Source of the DNA: an uncultured Lachnospiraceae bacterium
GTDB lineage: Bacteria > Bacillota > Clostridia > Lachnospirales > Lachnospiraceae
Reading direction: 5' to 3'
Assembly: GCA_947629865.1 (NCBI GenBank)
Contig: CANRFJ010000005.1
Span: 62,001 to 126,000 of the forward strand
DNA length: 64,000 nt
Of this stretch, positions 36,259-45,623 are shown piece after piece. A program made the translations under genes and the position numbers. Below the pieces are notes generated by a model. The model saw only the letters and a program-made list of their open reading frames with translations. It was not told the origin of the DNA and ran no database searches. The number at the start of each line of letters is the position of its first letter. Position 1 is the first letter of the stretch.

Positions 36259-36753
36259 TTATCTGACTTTTATCTTATAGCCACGGCTGACCAGACGCTT
36301 TCTGGCATAGCGAAAGGCTTTGCTCTTTTTGTAGCATACAATAGTGGTGGGCACAAATTCCTCTGCGGCATCCGACCAGCCCAGACCACAGTTTTTTGCA
36401 ATAGACGTTACGCTTTTGGGAAGAATCAGTTTTTTCAGACAGATAAGGTTAAAGAACGCCATATCATCGATCTTTTTAATTCCCTTTGAGATTTTCAACG
36501 TCTTGATATACTTTGTGTTTGCAAATGTATAAGTGCCGATTTCCTTTACCTTTTTCCCTTTGATTTTGGCCGGAACTGTCACATTTTTCTTTTTGCCGTA
36601 ATAGCCCGTAATCTTTAGTGTGCCGTCGCCCCGCTCCGTATACATAAATCCTTTAGAAGATGCTTCTGCCCTTTTACCACCAATGGCCAGTCCTGCCATG
36701 ATCATGCAGATAACGGCTAACAGTATTCCTGTCTTTCTCATTGTTTTTCCCAT
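36259..36753 (-). CDS. Small secreted BspA-type LRR protein
   Basis: A 164-residue exported protein with signal peptide 1-about 31. The mature part carries two or three BspA-like leucine-rich units: KVKEIGTYTFANTKYIKTLKI, then IKKIDDMAFFNLICLKKLIL and PKSVTSIAKNCGLGWSDAA. It matches the LRR half of the 497-residue protein at 30105-31598, including the rare CGLGWSDAAE or CGIGYYSEAS turn and the closing YKKSKAFRYARKR. It lacks the later domains, so it is a free-standing LRR unit. AGAGGAAAA lies before the ATG. Confidence 0.78.
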   Translation of the reverse strand: MGKTMRKTGILLAVICMIMAGLAIGGKRAEASSKGFMYTERGDGTLKITGYYGKKKNVTVPAKIKGKKVKEIGTYTFANTKYIKTLKISKGIKKIDDMAFFNLICLKKLILPKSVTSIAKNCGLGWSDAAEEFVPTTIVCYKKSKAFRYARKRLVSRGYKIKVR

Positions 36754-36775
36754 TATTTTCCTCTCTTTCTGCCGC

Positions 36776-37591
36776 TCATTTAACGACCTGATATGTTACC
36801 TGTGCGTTAGCATTTTTATTTTTAGAAAAAGAATGATATCCTTTTTCATAAGAATCAATTTCCTTATCCTCTGTCAGTCTCAGATACAGATATTTGGGAA
36901 TTTTTTTCTTTGATGCGGAATCTTCATATCCTACCACCTTTACTTTACCCTGCACCTGTCCGCTTTTGATTACCTTATAGCGGATTCCCGATACGGTGAA
37001 GGTTCTACCCTTTCTGAAATTGCAGGCGCATTTTTTCCGATTTACCTGATTATATTTTTTAAAACGCCATACAGATACCTTGTCCGCCCCACCTGCCGGC
37101 CAGGTGCTCATATTCTTCCATGCCCAGAAATGCTTATCCCAGACCAGATTTCTGGAGTGGAAATTTGCCTCATACAGATACACGCCCCTGCTGTTTGATG
37201 AGAGAAAAATTGCAAAGTGGGTGTCATTATACGCCTTGCTCCACTGAATGGCGTCCCCGACCTTTGCCTTTTTGAACAGACTCCTCATCTTACCTGGACT
37301 TTTCGTGGAAGCCGCCTTTCCAATCCGCTTGTAGGCCTCAGAATATGGAACAAAGGGCGCATGGAAAATGCGCATTGTGGCAAACATTACCAGTGCGTTG
37401 CAGCCTCCTCCGCTGAATCCCTCTCCATCCGAAACATATGAATTGATTCTGGAACCGCCCGGATAATATTTTTTTACTTCTGCCAGACGTTTTTCCACAA
37501 CTGTCTTCGCCTCCGCTTTTGGAATATATACGTTTTCCATTACGCATAGGAGGGCTAAAAGCATTAAGCACCAGGACATTCGTTTCTTCAT
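36776..37591 (-). CDS. Secreted NlpC/P60-type cysteine peptidase-like protein
   Basis: A 271-residue exported protein, first gene of the island. Signal peptide 1-about 29 (KRMSWCLMLLALLCVM). A papain-like core (about 45-185) shows a Cys in SGGGCNALVMFATMRIF and a His in NDTHFAIFLSSNSRGVYL, with KKAKVGDAIQW between, the order and spacing of NlpC/P60 or CHAP domains. The C-terminal 80 residues (after VWRFKKYN) are basic and end in NANAQVTYQVVK. The family could not be named. GGGAGAGAAG precedes the ATG at 37591; a longer frame has no ribosome site. A TTGCAC-N17-TATCAT promoter lies 245 bases upstream. Confidence 0.72.
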   Translation of the reverse strand: MKKRMSWCLMLLALLCVMENVYIPKAEAKTVVEKRLAEVKKYYPGGSRINSYVSDGEGFSGGGCNALVMFATMRIFHAPFVPYSEAYKRIGKAASTKSPGKMRSLFKKAKVGDAIQWSKAYNDTHFAIFLSSNSRGVYLYEANFHSRNLVWDKHFWAWKNMSTWPAGGADKVSVWRFKKYNQVNRKKCACNFRKGRTFTVSGIRYKVIKSGQVQGKVKVVGYEDSASKKKIPKYLYLRLTEDKEIDSYEKGYHSFSKNKNANAQVTYQVVK

Positions 37592-37835
37592 AAAAAATCT
37601 TCTCTCCCTTTCTGCCTTTTTATTTCCATTTTTTGTATGGATATATGCAACTTTAACCATTGTATCACACGTATGTATTCAAAAATTTTCCGTTTTTTTC
37701 ACTTTTTGCCTTTTTTTAATAATTTTTTGCAAAAAACAACGATTTTTCGGCATTTATTTTTTTAAAATTTTTTTAAAAAAATTTTTAAAGGCGTGTTTTT
37801 CCAAGAAAATAATAGTAATACATTTATTCTTACCA

Positions 37836-37864
37836 ATGATAACACATTGTGTATAAGTGTGCAA
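37836..37864 (-). promoter_or_regulatory. Candidate promoter for the secreted-protein island
   Basis: On minus, TTGCAC (37864-37859) and TATCAT (37841-37836) are separated by 17 bases. The -35 overlaps the palindrome 37854-37870, so a protein bound there would block it. The region 37592-37835 is otherwise AT-rich and holds no gene. Confidence 0.5.
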
Positions 37865-37870
37865 CACTTA
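37854..37870. promoter_or_regulatory. Operator-like palindrome between the XRE gene and the island
   Basis: TAAGTGTgcaACACTTA is a perfect 7-bp inverted repeat with a 3-base centre. A second small ACACattGTGT lies 10 bases to the left. Position between two divergent transcription units, and overlap with a -35 box, fit a repressor site; the neighbouring XRE protein is the obvious candidate binder. Confidence 0.5.
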
Positions 37871-37999
37871 ATTAAAATAATAGTATCAATGCTAAGAGGG
37901 ATTCGTCCTGAAAATATGCCTGGCAATCATATTTTTTACGGCGCGCTCCAGAACGGAGGTTAGTGTGAAAAATCACGCCGATGCGCTGATTGTTTCACC

Positions 38000-38115
38000 G
38001 ACGAATGTATTCGTCTGGCAATTTGTTTCTGAGCGAAAACAAATTGCTGTGATGGCAGATGAGAAACTGCGTACGCAGTTTTCTCATCGCCTCCTCGCGA
38101 CAAGTCGCTCAGAAA
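38000..38115 (+). repeat. Dispersed multi-hairpin element, copy 2 (before the XRE gene)
   Basis: In order: GACGAATgtATTCGTC (38000-38015); CAATTTGTTT (38019-38028) with AAACAAATTG (38037-38046) around the loop ctgagcga; and a 15-bp stem with one bulge, GATGAGAAACTGCGT (38058-38072) with ACGCAGTTTTCTCATC (38073-38088). TTTCTGAGCGA (38026-38036), which is the loop plus a few arm bases, is complementary to TCGCTCAGAAA (38105-38115). That segment lies just before the XRE ribosome site, so pairing could be mutually exclusive. An upstream copy of the ribosome-site box, GCGCTCCAGAACGGAGG, occurs at about 37942-37958. Part order equals copy 1. Confidence 0.7.
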
Positions 38116-38126
38116 TGAGGGTTAAA

Positions 38127-38495
38127 ATGAACGGAAATAATGATAAAGAAAAACGGCGGAAGCCAAAGGAATTGAATATCCAGATTGGGGAACGGTGCCG
38201 ACAGGCCAGAGAGGCGGCCGGTTACACGCAGGAAGCGCTGGCTGAACAGATTGATGTGTCCACGCAGTTTTTGTCCGATGCGGAACGAGGCGTGACCGGA
38301 ATGTCAATTTCTACTATTATCAAACTGTGCCGCGTCCTCGGAGTCTCTGCGGATTTTATCCTGCTGGGACAGGATACGGCCGAGGCAGACAGCCCGTTTT
38401 CAATCGGCTCGCGGATTCGCCGTCTCTCACCTCAGCAGCAAAAACTGGTGGAAGATGGATTTAATTTGCTGAACAAAGCTTTCTTTACTAAATAA
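38127..38495 (+). CDS. XRE-family transcriptional regulator
   Basis: A 122-residue DNA-binding protein. A lysine-rich start is followed by a helix-turn-helix of the Cro/C1 kind (about 17-75): IGERCRQAREAAGYTQEALA, then VSTQFLSDAERGVTGMS as recognition helix region, and LGVSADFILLG closing it. The last 40 residues are helical. I chose ATG 38127 because GAGGG stands six bases before it. The frame stays open upstream to a GTG at 37965 with its own GGAGG, but those 54 codons are translated palindromic element. The gene faces away from the island and shares its upstream region. It may repress itself and the island; this is inference. Confidence 0.84.
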   Translation: MNGNNDKEKRRKPKELNIQIGERCRQAREAAGYTQEALAEQIDVSTQFLSDAERGVTGMSISTIIKLCRVLGVSADFILLGQDTAEADSPFSIGSRIRRLSPQQQKLVEDGFNLLNKAFFTK

Positions 38496-38497
38496 CT

Positions 38498-38579
38498 GCC
38501 GCCATGAAGGCGGCATATGAATGATTTCCTCTGATGATACAGACGGGCGGGCGGAGCCATGTATCCGGCTCCGCCCGCC
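38498..38579. other. Two GC-rich hairpins after the XRE gene
   Basis: TGCCGCC and GGCGGCA (38498-38516) form a 7-bp stem with loop atgaa. Then GGCGGGCGGAGCC (38546-38558) and GGCTCCGCCCGCC (38567-38579) form a perfect 13-bp stem with an 8-base loop. Neither has a T-run on either strand. They end the XRE transcript region and face the Rpn remnant, so they may act as convergent stop structures. Confidence 0.5.
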
Positions 38580-38586
38580 TGTACTG

Positions 38587-38973
38587 TCAATATAATACTT
38601 TTTCCTCTTTATGTATCCTGCTTATATATTCCTCGTGAAGTTCTCTGACATAGTCTATCGGCTGCCCTGTCAGTTTGCTGACCTCGTCCGGCGTCCGGTT
38701 CTCCTCAAACATATGGTTGACTATCTCTCCTATACCTTCCCGTTTGCCTTCTTCACGGCCTTCTTTCCGGCCCTCCTCACGCCCTTTCTCGCGGTACTCC
38801 TCACGGTATTCCTCCCGCATCATACGCATATACTTCTCCTCGTCAAAATCAAACAGTATGCTCATTCTAATCACCTCCGCGCGGTTCTTCCGCAAAAATT
38901 CCTCCAGTATCCCCTCCCGGATACACTCCGTCACGGCACGCTCCTGCTTTCTTATAATGGTTTGAATTAATTA
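38587..38973 (-). pseudogene. Truncated Rpn-family nuclease / transposase-like gene, C-terminal remnant
   Basis: The readable frame covers only the end of an Rpn (PD-(D/E)XK, recombination-promoting nuclease) protein. It gives TECIREGILEEFLRKNRAEV, a highly charged EYREEYREKGREEGRKEGRE helix, and ISRIHKEE. Intact family members are about 300 residues and carry the nuclease domain first; none of it is present. The open frame continues upstream of the GTG at 38934 for about 13 codons in the expected family sequence (about 38973), then meets a stop beside an inverted repeat TTAATTAAGCA (38967-38977). A 5' truncation by an insertion or deletion is the simplest reading. Confidence 0.6.
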
Positions 38974-39066
38974 AGCAAGAGTGTAAGACCTGTCAGATTG
39001 AATAGATCAGACGATAGATTCACGAACTTATAAATAAAGAAATTACTTATAAGTCTGCTTAATTAA
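38967..39066. repeat. Short inverted repeat bounding an AT-rich 100-bp segment
   Basis: TTAATTAAGCA (38967-38977) and TGCTTAATTAA (39056-39066) are exact 11-bp inverted copies. The left end meets the point where the Rpn remnant loses its frame. It may be a small non-autonomous insertion, but the arms are short and AT-rich. The rest of 38974-39153 holds nothing I can name. Confidence 0.3.
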
Positions 39067-39153
39067 AAGATTTGAGATGATTATAACATTACACAACTAA
39101 TTTGACAAGAGAAAATTTGAAATTTCAGATGATGATTTTTCATACAAGCAATT

Positions 39154-40452
39154 TTACACGCCGATCAGATTGCACGCTGCAACCGACAGGGCGAGCGAGA
39201 CAAGAATCATGACCAGATTTTTGCACTTTCCCCTGTAATACATAAGGAGGTTCAGTGCATAGAGAACAAAGATCATTGCCAGCACCGTAAACCACGGCAG
39301 CTGTTCGTTGCTGTTCATCTCGATGCCGGACTGGATCAGGCCCGCCATCACCGTTAGCAGGAGACCTGAGACAATCACCCGAATCACCTTCTTGATGATG
39401 ACAAAAACATTGATTCTCTCCAGCCAGCCGTAGACATGGTAAATGACAAAGAAGATACCGCAGGAGGCCGCTATGCTGCAGGCAAATCCGGCCAGCGCCA
39501 TGGCATAGCCCGTCCACACGCTGCCGCCCGCCGCTTCGCCGTATGCGTATCCGATACCGGAAAGCGTCTTGCAGAGAATAGAACCCGGCAGCACGTTGAC
39601 GATTAATACCAGATGATTATAAAATTCATTGCCGGAGATAAAATCCGGCACAAAAAGTCCGTCTGCAATCGTGAGGTAAGCATCTCCGCCCCCGAAGGAG
39701 AGCAGGGAGGAAAACAGCGCGTGAAGATCAAATATCGCCGTACCAGCCGGAATCAGCAAAAATGCGGGAATGGATAGAATGACAAAAAAGAGAAACCAGA
39801 TTCCGCTCCCGCCCACGACGGGCCTGAGGGAAATGGCCTTAATCTTCTTCTTTTTCTTTTTCGCCCCCTGGGGGCGCATACCGTACACGATGGCGCCTAA
39901 AAGCGTCACAAGCAGCACTTCGATTGTGGAAAATTTGGGCACGGTAAAACCGGCGTGGACAATCTGACAGAGTGTCTTTCCGCCTGTGAGAAGAAATACG
40001 CCGACAATGATACACCAGAGAAATACCCGGTAGCGGGACTTTCTATACAGTTTGAGCGTGCCCAGGATATATTCTGTCAGCAGACACATGATAAAAGCCG
40101 TGATGCCAATCGATGCGTACTGAATCTGCCGGAGAATGGCCTCGTCCAGAAACCGCAGGCCTGAGAGCATGAACACAGTCAGCGCTGCACCTGGAAACGC
40201 CATACAGAGGCCGCCCAGAATCATGCCGCGCTTTCCGGCACACTGATAGCCGACGCCGGACGCCACCTCCAGCGGGAGCGCCCCCGGCGTCAGCGTGGCC
40301 GCAATGATGTCCTTGTCATACTGCTCCTTACTGACCAGTTTTTTCTCCTTTACCACTTCCTGCTCGATCACAGGAATCAGTGCGTTCCCACCGCCAAATC
40401 CGATTACGCCCACCTTGAGCATGGACGTAAACAGCGATTTCATTTTTCCCAT
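39154..40452 (-). CDS. chrA: Chromate transporter family protein, two-domain
   Basis: A membrane protein of 432 residues with two homologous halves. Each half starts with the family signature: VGVIGFGGGNALIPVIEQEVV (about 15-34) and LLSFGGGDAYLTIADGLFV (about 240-260), each followed by a Pro-Gly motif (AATLTPGALPLEVA and VLPGSILCKTLSG). This is the fused CHR form; many Clostridia instead have two short genes. A basic loop (KKKKKKIK) separates the halves. Characterised members export chromate, but in gut anaerobes the physiological substrate is not known. Start at 40452 with GTGAGG six bases ahead; the alternative GTG is at 40464. It lies 70 bases after dnaJ on the same strand. Confidence 0.85.
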   Translation of the reverse strand: MGKMKSLFTSMLKVGVIGFGGGNALIPVIEQEVVKEKKLVSKEQYDKDIIAATLTPGALPLEVASGVGYQCAGKRGMILGGLCMAFPGAALTVFMLSGLRFLDEAILRQIQYASIGITAFIMCLLTEYILGTLKLYRKSRYRVFLWCIIVGVFLLTGGKTLCQIVHAGFTVPKFSTIEVLLVTLLGAIVYGMRPQGAKKKKKKIKAISLRPVVGGSGIWFLFFVILSIPAFLLIPAGTAIFDLHALFSSLLSFGGGDAYLTIADGLFVPDFISGNEFYNHLVLIVNVLPGSILCKTLSGIGYAYGEAAGGSVWTGYAMALAGFACSIAASCGIFFVIYHVYGWLERINVFVIIKKVIRVIVSGLLLTVMAGLIQSGIEMNSNEQLPWFTVLAMIFVLYALNLLMYYRGKCKNLVMILVSLALSVAACNLIGV

Positions 40453-40522
40453 GTAATACCTCACATATAAACATTTGGGACAAAGGTTACTTCTCCCTCA
40501 TACGCCGTACTCCCTTCCCGAA

Positions 40523-41632
40523 TCAGTGCTTTTTCTTCTTGTCCTTTTTATCCAATGTCTCCTCCAGCTGCTCCAGAAGTTTTTTCTGCTCTCTGGACAG
40601 GCTGGTCGGCACGTCCACAACCAGATCCACATAGTGGTTGCCGCGCATTTTTTTGTTGCGGAGGGATGGAACGCCCTTGCCGCGGAGACGCACCCGCGTA
40701 CCGGACTGTGTACCCGCCTTCACATTGTAGGCCACATCTCCGTCTATGGTCGGGATAATGACGTCGCCGCCCAGCGCCGCCTTCGGATAGGAAATATGCA
40801 CGGTTGAATAGATATCATAATCATGGCGCTGAAATTCCCTGTGCTGTTCTACATAAACCTCTACTAACAAATCGCCGCGGGAGCCGCCGTTTTTGCCCGG
40901 CTCTCCCTTGCCGCGGAGACGCACGCTCTGGCCGTGGTCGATGCCGGCCGGTATCGTCACCTGGAGTTTCTCCCGCTTGCTGATATAGCCGTTGCCATGA
41001 CAGTCCGGACATTTATCCTTGATAATCGTACCCTTGCCGCCGCAGGCCTGACAGGTAGTGACATTCTGCACCATGCCGAATAGGGACTGCTGGGTATGAA
41101 CTACCTGTCCCTTTCCGCCGCACTGTCCGCATGTGACCGGACTGGTTCCCGGTCTGGCCCCGCTTCCGCCACAGGTCTTGCACTCCACCTTGGAGGGAAT
41201 CTCAATTTCCTTTTCCGTGCCAAAGCAGGCTTCCTCGAAGGTGATCCTCACCTGAGTGCGCAGATTGGCTCCCCTCTGCGGCGCATTGGGATCGCTCCGG
41301 CGTCTCCCGCCAAATCCGCCTCCGAACAAATCGCCGAATATATCACCGAAGCTTCCGAATATATCGTCCATATCCATGTTGCTGAAGCCGCCGCCTGCGC
41401 CTCCCTCGAAGGCTGCATGGCCGAACTGGTCATACTGGCGTCTCTTGTCCGGATCGCTGAGCACCGCATAGGCCTCGGAAGCCTCCTTGAACTTTTTCTC
41501 AGCCTCCGCATCACCGGGGTTCGTGTCCGGGTGATACTTTTTGGCCAGTACGCGGTAGGCCTTTTTCAATGCGGCGTCATCGGCGTTGCGGTCTACGCCC
41601 AACACCTCATAGTAGTCTCTTTTATCTGCCAT
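40523..41632 (-). CDS. dnaJ: Chaperone protein DnaJ
   Basis: Co-chaperone that hands unfolded proteins to DnaK and stimulates its ATPase. The J domain (1-about 70) has the invariant HPD in KKYHPDTN. A Gly/Phe-rich region (about 74-115) follows. The zinc-binding domain (about 145-225) has the four repeats [24 protein letters not shown] and CPDCHGNG. C-terminal peptide-binding domains follow, with [22 protein letters not shown]. Length 369 residues is usual. AGGAGG lies four to five bases before the ATG. It is the last gene of the heat-shock operon, 94 bases after dnaK with a hairpin between. Confidence 0.97.
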   Translation of the reverse strand: MADKRDYYEVLGVDRNADDAALKKAYRVLAKKYHPDTNPGDAEAEKKFKEASEAYAVLSDPDKRRQYDQFGHAAFEGGAGGGFSNMDMDDIFGSFGDIFGDLFGGGFGGRRRSDPNAPQRGANLRTQVRITFEEACFGTEKEIEIPSKVECKTCGGSGARPGTSPVTCGQCGGKGQVVHTQQSLFGMVQNVTTCQACGGKGTIIKDKCPDCHGNGYISKREKLQVTIPAGIDHGQSVRLRGKGEPGKNGGSRGDLLVEVYVEQHREFQRHDYDIYSTVHISYPKAALGGDVIIPTIDGDVAYNVKAGTQSGTRVRLRGKGVPSLRNKKMRGNHYVDLVVDVPTSLSREQKKLLEQLEETLDKKDKKKKH

Positions 41633-41656
41633 CGCTTTCCTCCTGTAAGCGCAGAA

Positions 41657-41689
41657 GTAACCGCCTGGGAGCAGACTCCCGGCAGTTAC
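41657..41689 (-). other. Intergenic hairpin between dnaK and dnaJ
   Basis: On minus, GTAACtGCC pairs with GGCgGTTAC around GGGAG and CTCCC, giving an interrupted stem of about 13 bp. No T-run follows. Such hairpins in heat-shock operons usually stabilise or process the mRNA. Confidence 0.5.
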
Positions 41690-41726
41690 ATCTGGCCTTT
41701 AGTCATTCATCGTTACCATAATATGA

Positions 41727-43670
<1,944 letters not shown>

Positions 43671-43678
43671 TTAATGAA

Positions 43679-44377
43679 CTAGTTTAATACCTTAACCATA
43701 CTGTGTCTGACTACGCTGTCTTTATACATATACCCTTTCTGAAATTCCTCGATGACCTTGTTGGTCTCGCCGGAATCGTCCTCGTCGTGCATGACGGCAT
43801 TGTGCAGGTTCGGATCAAATTCCTGTCCCAGCGCCTCAATGGGCGTCACGCCGATTTCCTCAAGGGCTGTCAGAAGTTGTTTGTAGACCGCCTCAATTCC
43901 TTTTGCAAACGGCGTCTCCTTTTCCTCCTCGGAGAGCGCGTCAAAACCTCTCTCCAGATTATCCACCACCGGAAGGATTTTCTCCAGCACTGATTTTGCC
44001 CCTATCTCAAACATCGCTGTCTTTTCCTTCTCTGAGCGGGTGCGGAAATTCTCAAATTCCGCCAGGTTCCGCATCAGCCGGTCGTTCAGTTCTTCTATTT
44101 TCTCATCTCTTTTATCCTTTTTCCCCTTTTTCTTCGGTCCCTTTTGGGCTTCTTTTGGGGCTGCTTCTTTTGAGGCTTCTTTTTGGGTTTCCTCCTTTGA
44201 GGTCTCCTCTGTAACCTCCTCCGGCGCTTCTTCCGGACTCTCCGCCGGTATTTTCTCCGGGCGCTCCGCTCCGGCCTTCTCTGACGCTTTTCCCGTCTCT
44301 GCCGCCGTCGCCTTTTCCTCCGGCTCATTCAGCGGAGTCTCTTTCTCCGGAGCTGTCCCGCTCTTTACTTCTACCAA
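43679..44377 (-). CDS. grpE: Nucleotide exchange factor GrpE
   Basis: Releases ADP from DnaK. The first 100 residues are low-complexity and charged, with repeats of EETSKEETQKEASKEAAP and a Lys/Arg patch (KGPKKKGKKDKRDEK). The GrpE fold then starts with IEELNDRLMRNLAEFENFRTR (long dimer coiled coil) and continues to the head with GVTPIEALGQEFDPNLHNAV and EEFQKGYMYKDSVVRHSMVKV. At 232 residues it is longer than the usual 180-200 because of the acidic N-terminal extension. The start is read as TTG at 44377, following GGTGG and GAG bases; another start is possible because the extension is poorly conserved. Confidence 0.93.
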   Translation of the reverse strand: MVEVKSGTAPEKETPLNEPEEKATAAETGKASEKAGAERPEKIPAESPEEAPEEVTEETSKEETQKEASKEAAPKEAQKGPKKKGKKDKRDEKIEELNDRLMRNLAEFENFRTRSEKEKTAMFEIGAKSVLEKILPVVDNLERGFDALSEEEKETPFAKGIEAVYKQLLTALEEIGVTPIEALGQEFDPNLHNAVMHDEDDSGETNKVIEEFQKGYMYKDSVVRHSMVKVLN

Positions 44378-44405
44378 CTCTCATTCCACCTTTCCGGCCT
44401 GTTCG

Positions 44406-45440
44406 TCAGGCTTTCTTCTTGAATATATCGTCTAACTGCTGCATACAGTTTTCCAACGTGCCCACTACCTTTTCATAGTCCATTCTCTTTGGCCCCACGA
44501 TACCTATCTTGCCGTAGACGCCTTCTTTTATCTGATATGTCGCAGTCACAACCGAACAGTCCTTCATCGACTCCACCGGAGATTCCTCTCCGATATAAAC
44601 CTGTATGGAGTGCTCCTTATTGTCCTCGGCAGTCCTGTCGTTGGCCCAGGCCGCTAACATCTGCTTCTCCTCAAAGGTGGAGAGAAGTTCCGTCATTCTC
44701 TCCTTGTCTGTCAGCTCCGGATACTTTAAGATGTTGGTGGCGCCGGAAGTAAAAATCTCGGAGTCGTCTTCCTCCGTCATGACCTCGGATACACAGTCCA
44801 GAATACTGGACGCCAGATCGCCGTAGTCTCCTGCCTTTTCTTTGATCTGCTGCATAATCGCCATATTGATTTCCGTGAAGTCGAGCCCGCTCAGGGCGGC
44901 ATTCAGCATGAAGTTCAACTGGGACAGCGCCCCCTCGTCTATATCGTCCAGCAAATCAATAAATTTATTGTTGACATGATTGTTGTCCAGGACGATCAAC
45001 ACCAGAAGCTGTCTTTCCGCAATCTGGTTTAACTGTATGAACTTAATCTTTTTGTGCTCATACTTGGGCTTCGTCACCATGGAGGTGTAATTGGTATTCT
45101 GCGCTAAGAGCTTCGCCACCTGCTTCAGGAGCAAATCGATCTTGTCTGCCTTCTCGACAAGGAGCTCCTTCATTTCCTCCACTTCCTGGTCCTTGCTCGT
45201 CAACATCGTGTCCACATACAGACGGTACGCCTTGTCTGACGGAATCCGGCCCGCCGACGTGTGGGGCTGTAAAATATACCCCATCTCCTCAAGGTCTGAC
45301 ATCTCATTGCGGATCGTCGCCGAACTCAGATTCAGATCCGTATATTTGGAAACCGTCCTGGAACCTACCGGCTCGCCTGTCTCCATGTAATTCCGGATAA
45401 TGGCCTCCAGAATCTTCTGCTTGCGCTCATTCAGTTCCAA
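44406..45440 (-). CDS. hrcA: Heat-inducible transcription repressor HrcA
   Basis: Repressor of the dnaK operon that binds CIRCE. The N-terminal winged helix (about 1-75) has LNERKQKILEAIIRNYMETG, then EPVGSRTVSKYTDLNLSSAT with the recognition helix, then IRNEMSDLEEMGYILQPHTS. The central and C-terminal parts have ETASSIL-like DLASSILDCVSEVM and GPKRMDYEKVVGTLE, as usual for HrcA. Length 344 residues. I use TTG 45440, with AGGAAG upstream and the family-typical LELNERK start; a GTG at 45464 lies inside the operator. Confidence 0.94.
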   Translation of the reverse strand: MELNERKQKILEAIIRNYMETGEPVGSRTVSKYTDLNLSSATIRNEMSDLEEMGYILQPHTSAGRIPSDKAYRLYVDTMLTSKDQEVEEMKELLVEKADKIDLLLKQVAKLLAQNTNYTSMVTKPKYEHKKIKFIQLNQIAERQLLVLIVLDNNHVNNKFIDLLDDIDEGALSQLNFMLNAALSGLDFTEINMAIMQQIKEKAGDYGDLASSILDCVSEVMTEEDDSEIFTSGATNILKYPELTDKERMTELLSTFEEKQMLAAWANDRTAEDNKEHSIQVYIGEESPVESMKDCSVVTATYQIKEGVYGKIGIVGPKRMDYEKVVGTLENCMQQLDDIFKKKA

Positions 45441-45457
45441 AACATCACTTCCTTTTG

Positions 45458-45484
45458 TTAGCACTCATCAAAAGGGAGTGCTAA
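45458..45484 (-). promoter_or_regulatory. CIRCE operator
   Basis: TTAGCACTC (45458-45466), a 9-base spacer and GAGTGCTAA (45476-45484) make the consensus CIRCE inverted repeat bound by HrcA. It lies between the promoter and the hrcA start, so HrcA represses its own operon and DnaK levels feed back. Confidence 0.96.
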
Positions 45485-45499
45485 TTTCTGACTAAAATA

Positions 45500-45528
45500 A
45501 AGATACCACCTTGTCGCGGTATTGTCAA
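45500..45528 (-). promoter_or_regulatory. SigA promoter of the hrcA-grpE-dnaK-dnaJ operon
   Basis: On minus, TTGACA (45528-45523) and TATCTT (45505-45500) are separated by 17 bases. The start would fall near 45493, immediately before CIRCE. Confidence 0.82.
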
Positions 45529-45552
45529 TACTTTTTAAAAAATTTTTCCATT

Positions 45553-45583
45553 AAAAAGCGGCGGATCCTCAGCCGCCGCTTTT
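45553..45583 (-). terminator. Intrinsic terminator after the GH115 gene
   Basis: On minus, AAAAGCGGCGG (45583-45573) and CCGCCGCTTTTT (45564-45553) form an 11-bp stem followed by T-rich bases. It separates the GH115 gene from the heat-shock promoter. Confidence 0.85.
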
Positions 45584-45623
45584 AAGCATTAATCAAAGCC
45601 CCTCTCCCTGCGGAGCAAAAACG

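Noticed and set aside
37724-37800. Alternating A and T runs as a replication origin or bent-DNA site
   Set aside because: No DnaA boxes or further repeats could be seen, and A/T runs before an AT-rich regulatory region are common.
38546-38579. Perfect 13-bp hairpin as an intrinsic terminator
   Set aside because: No T-run follows on either strand, so it was listed only as a hairpin.
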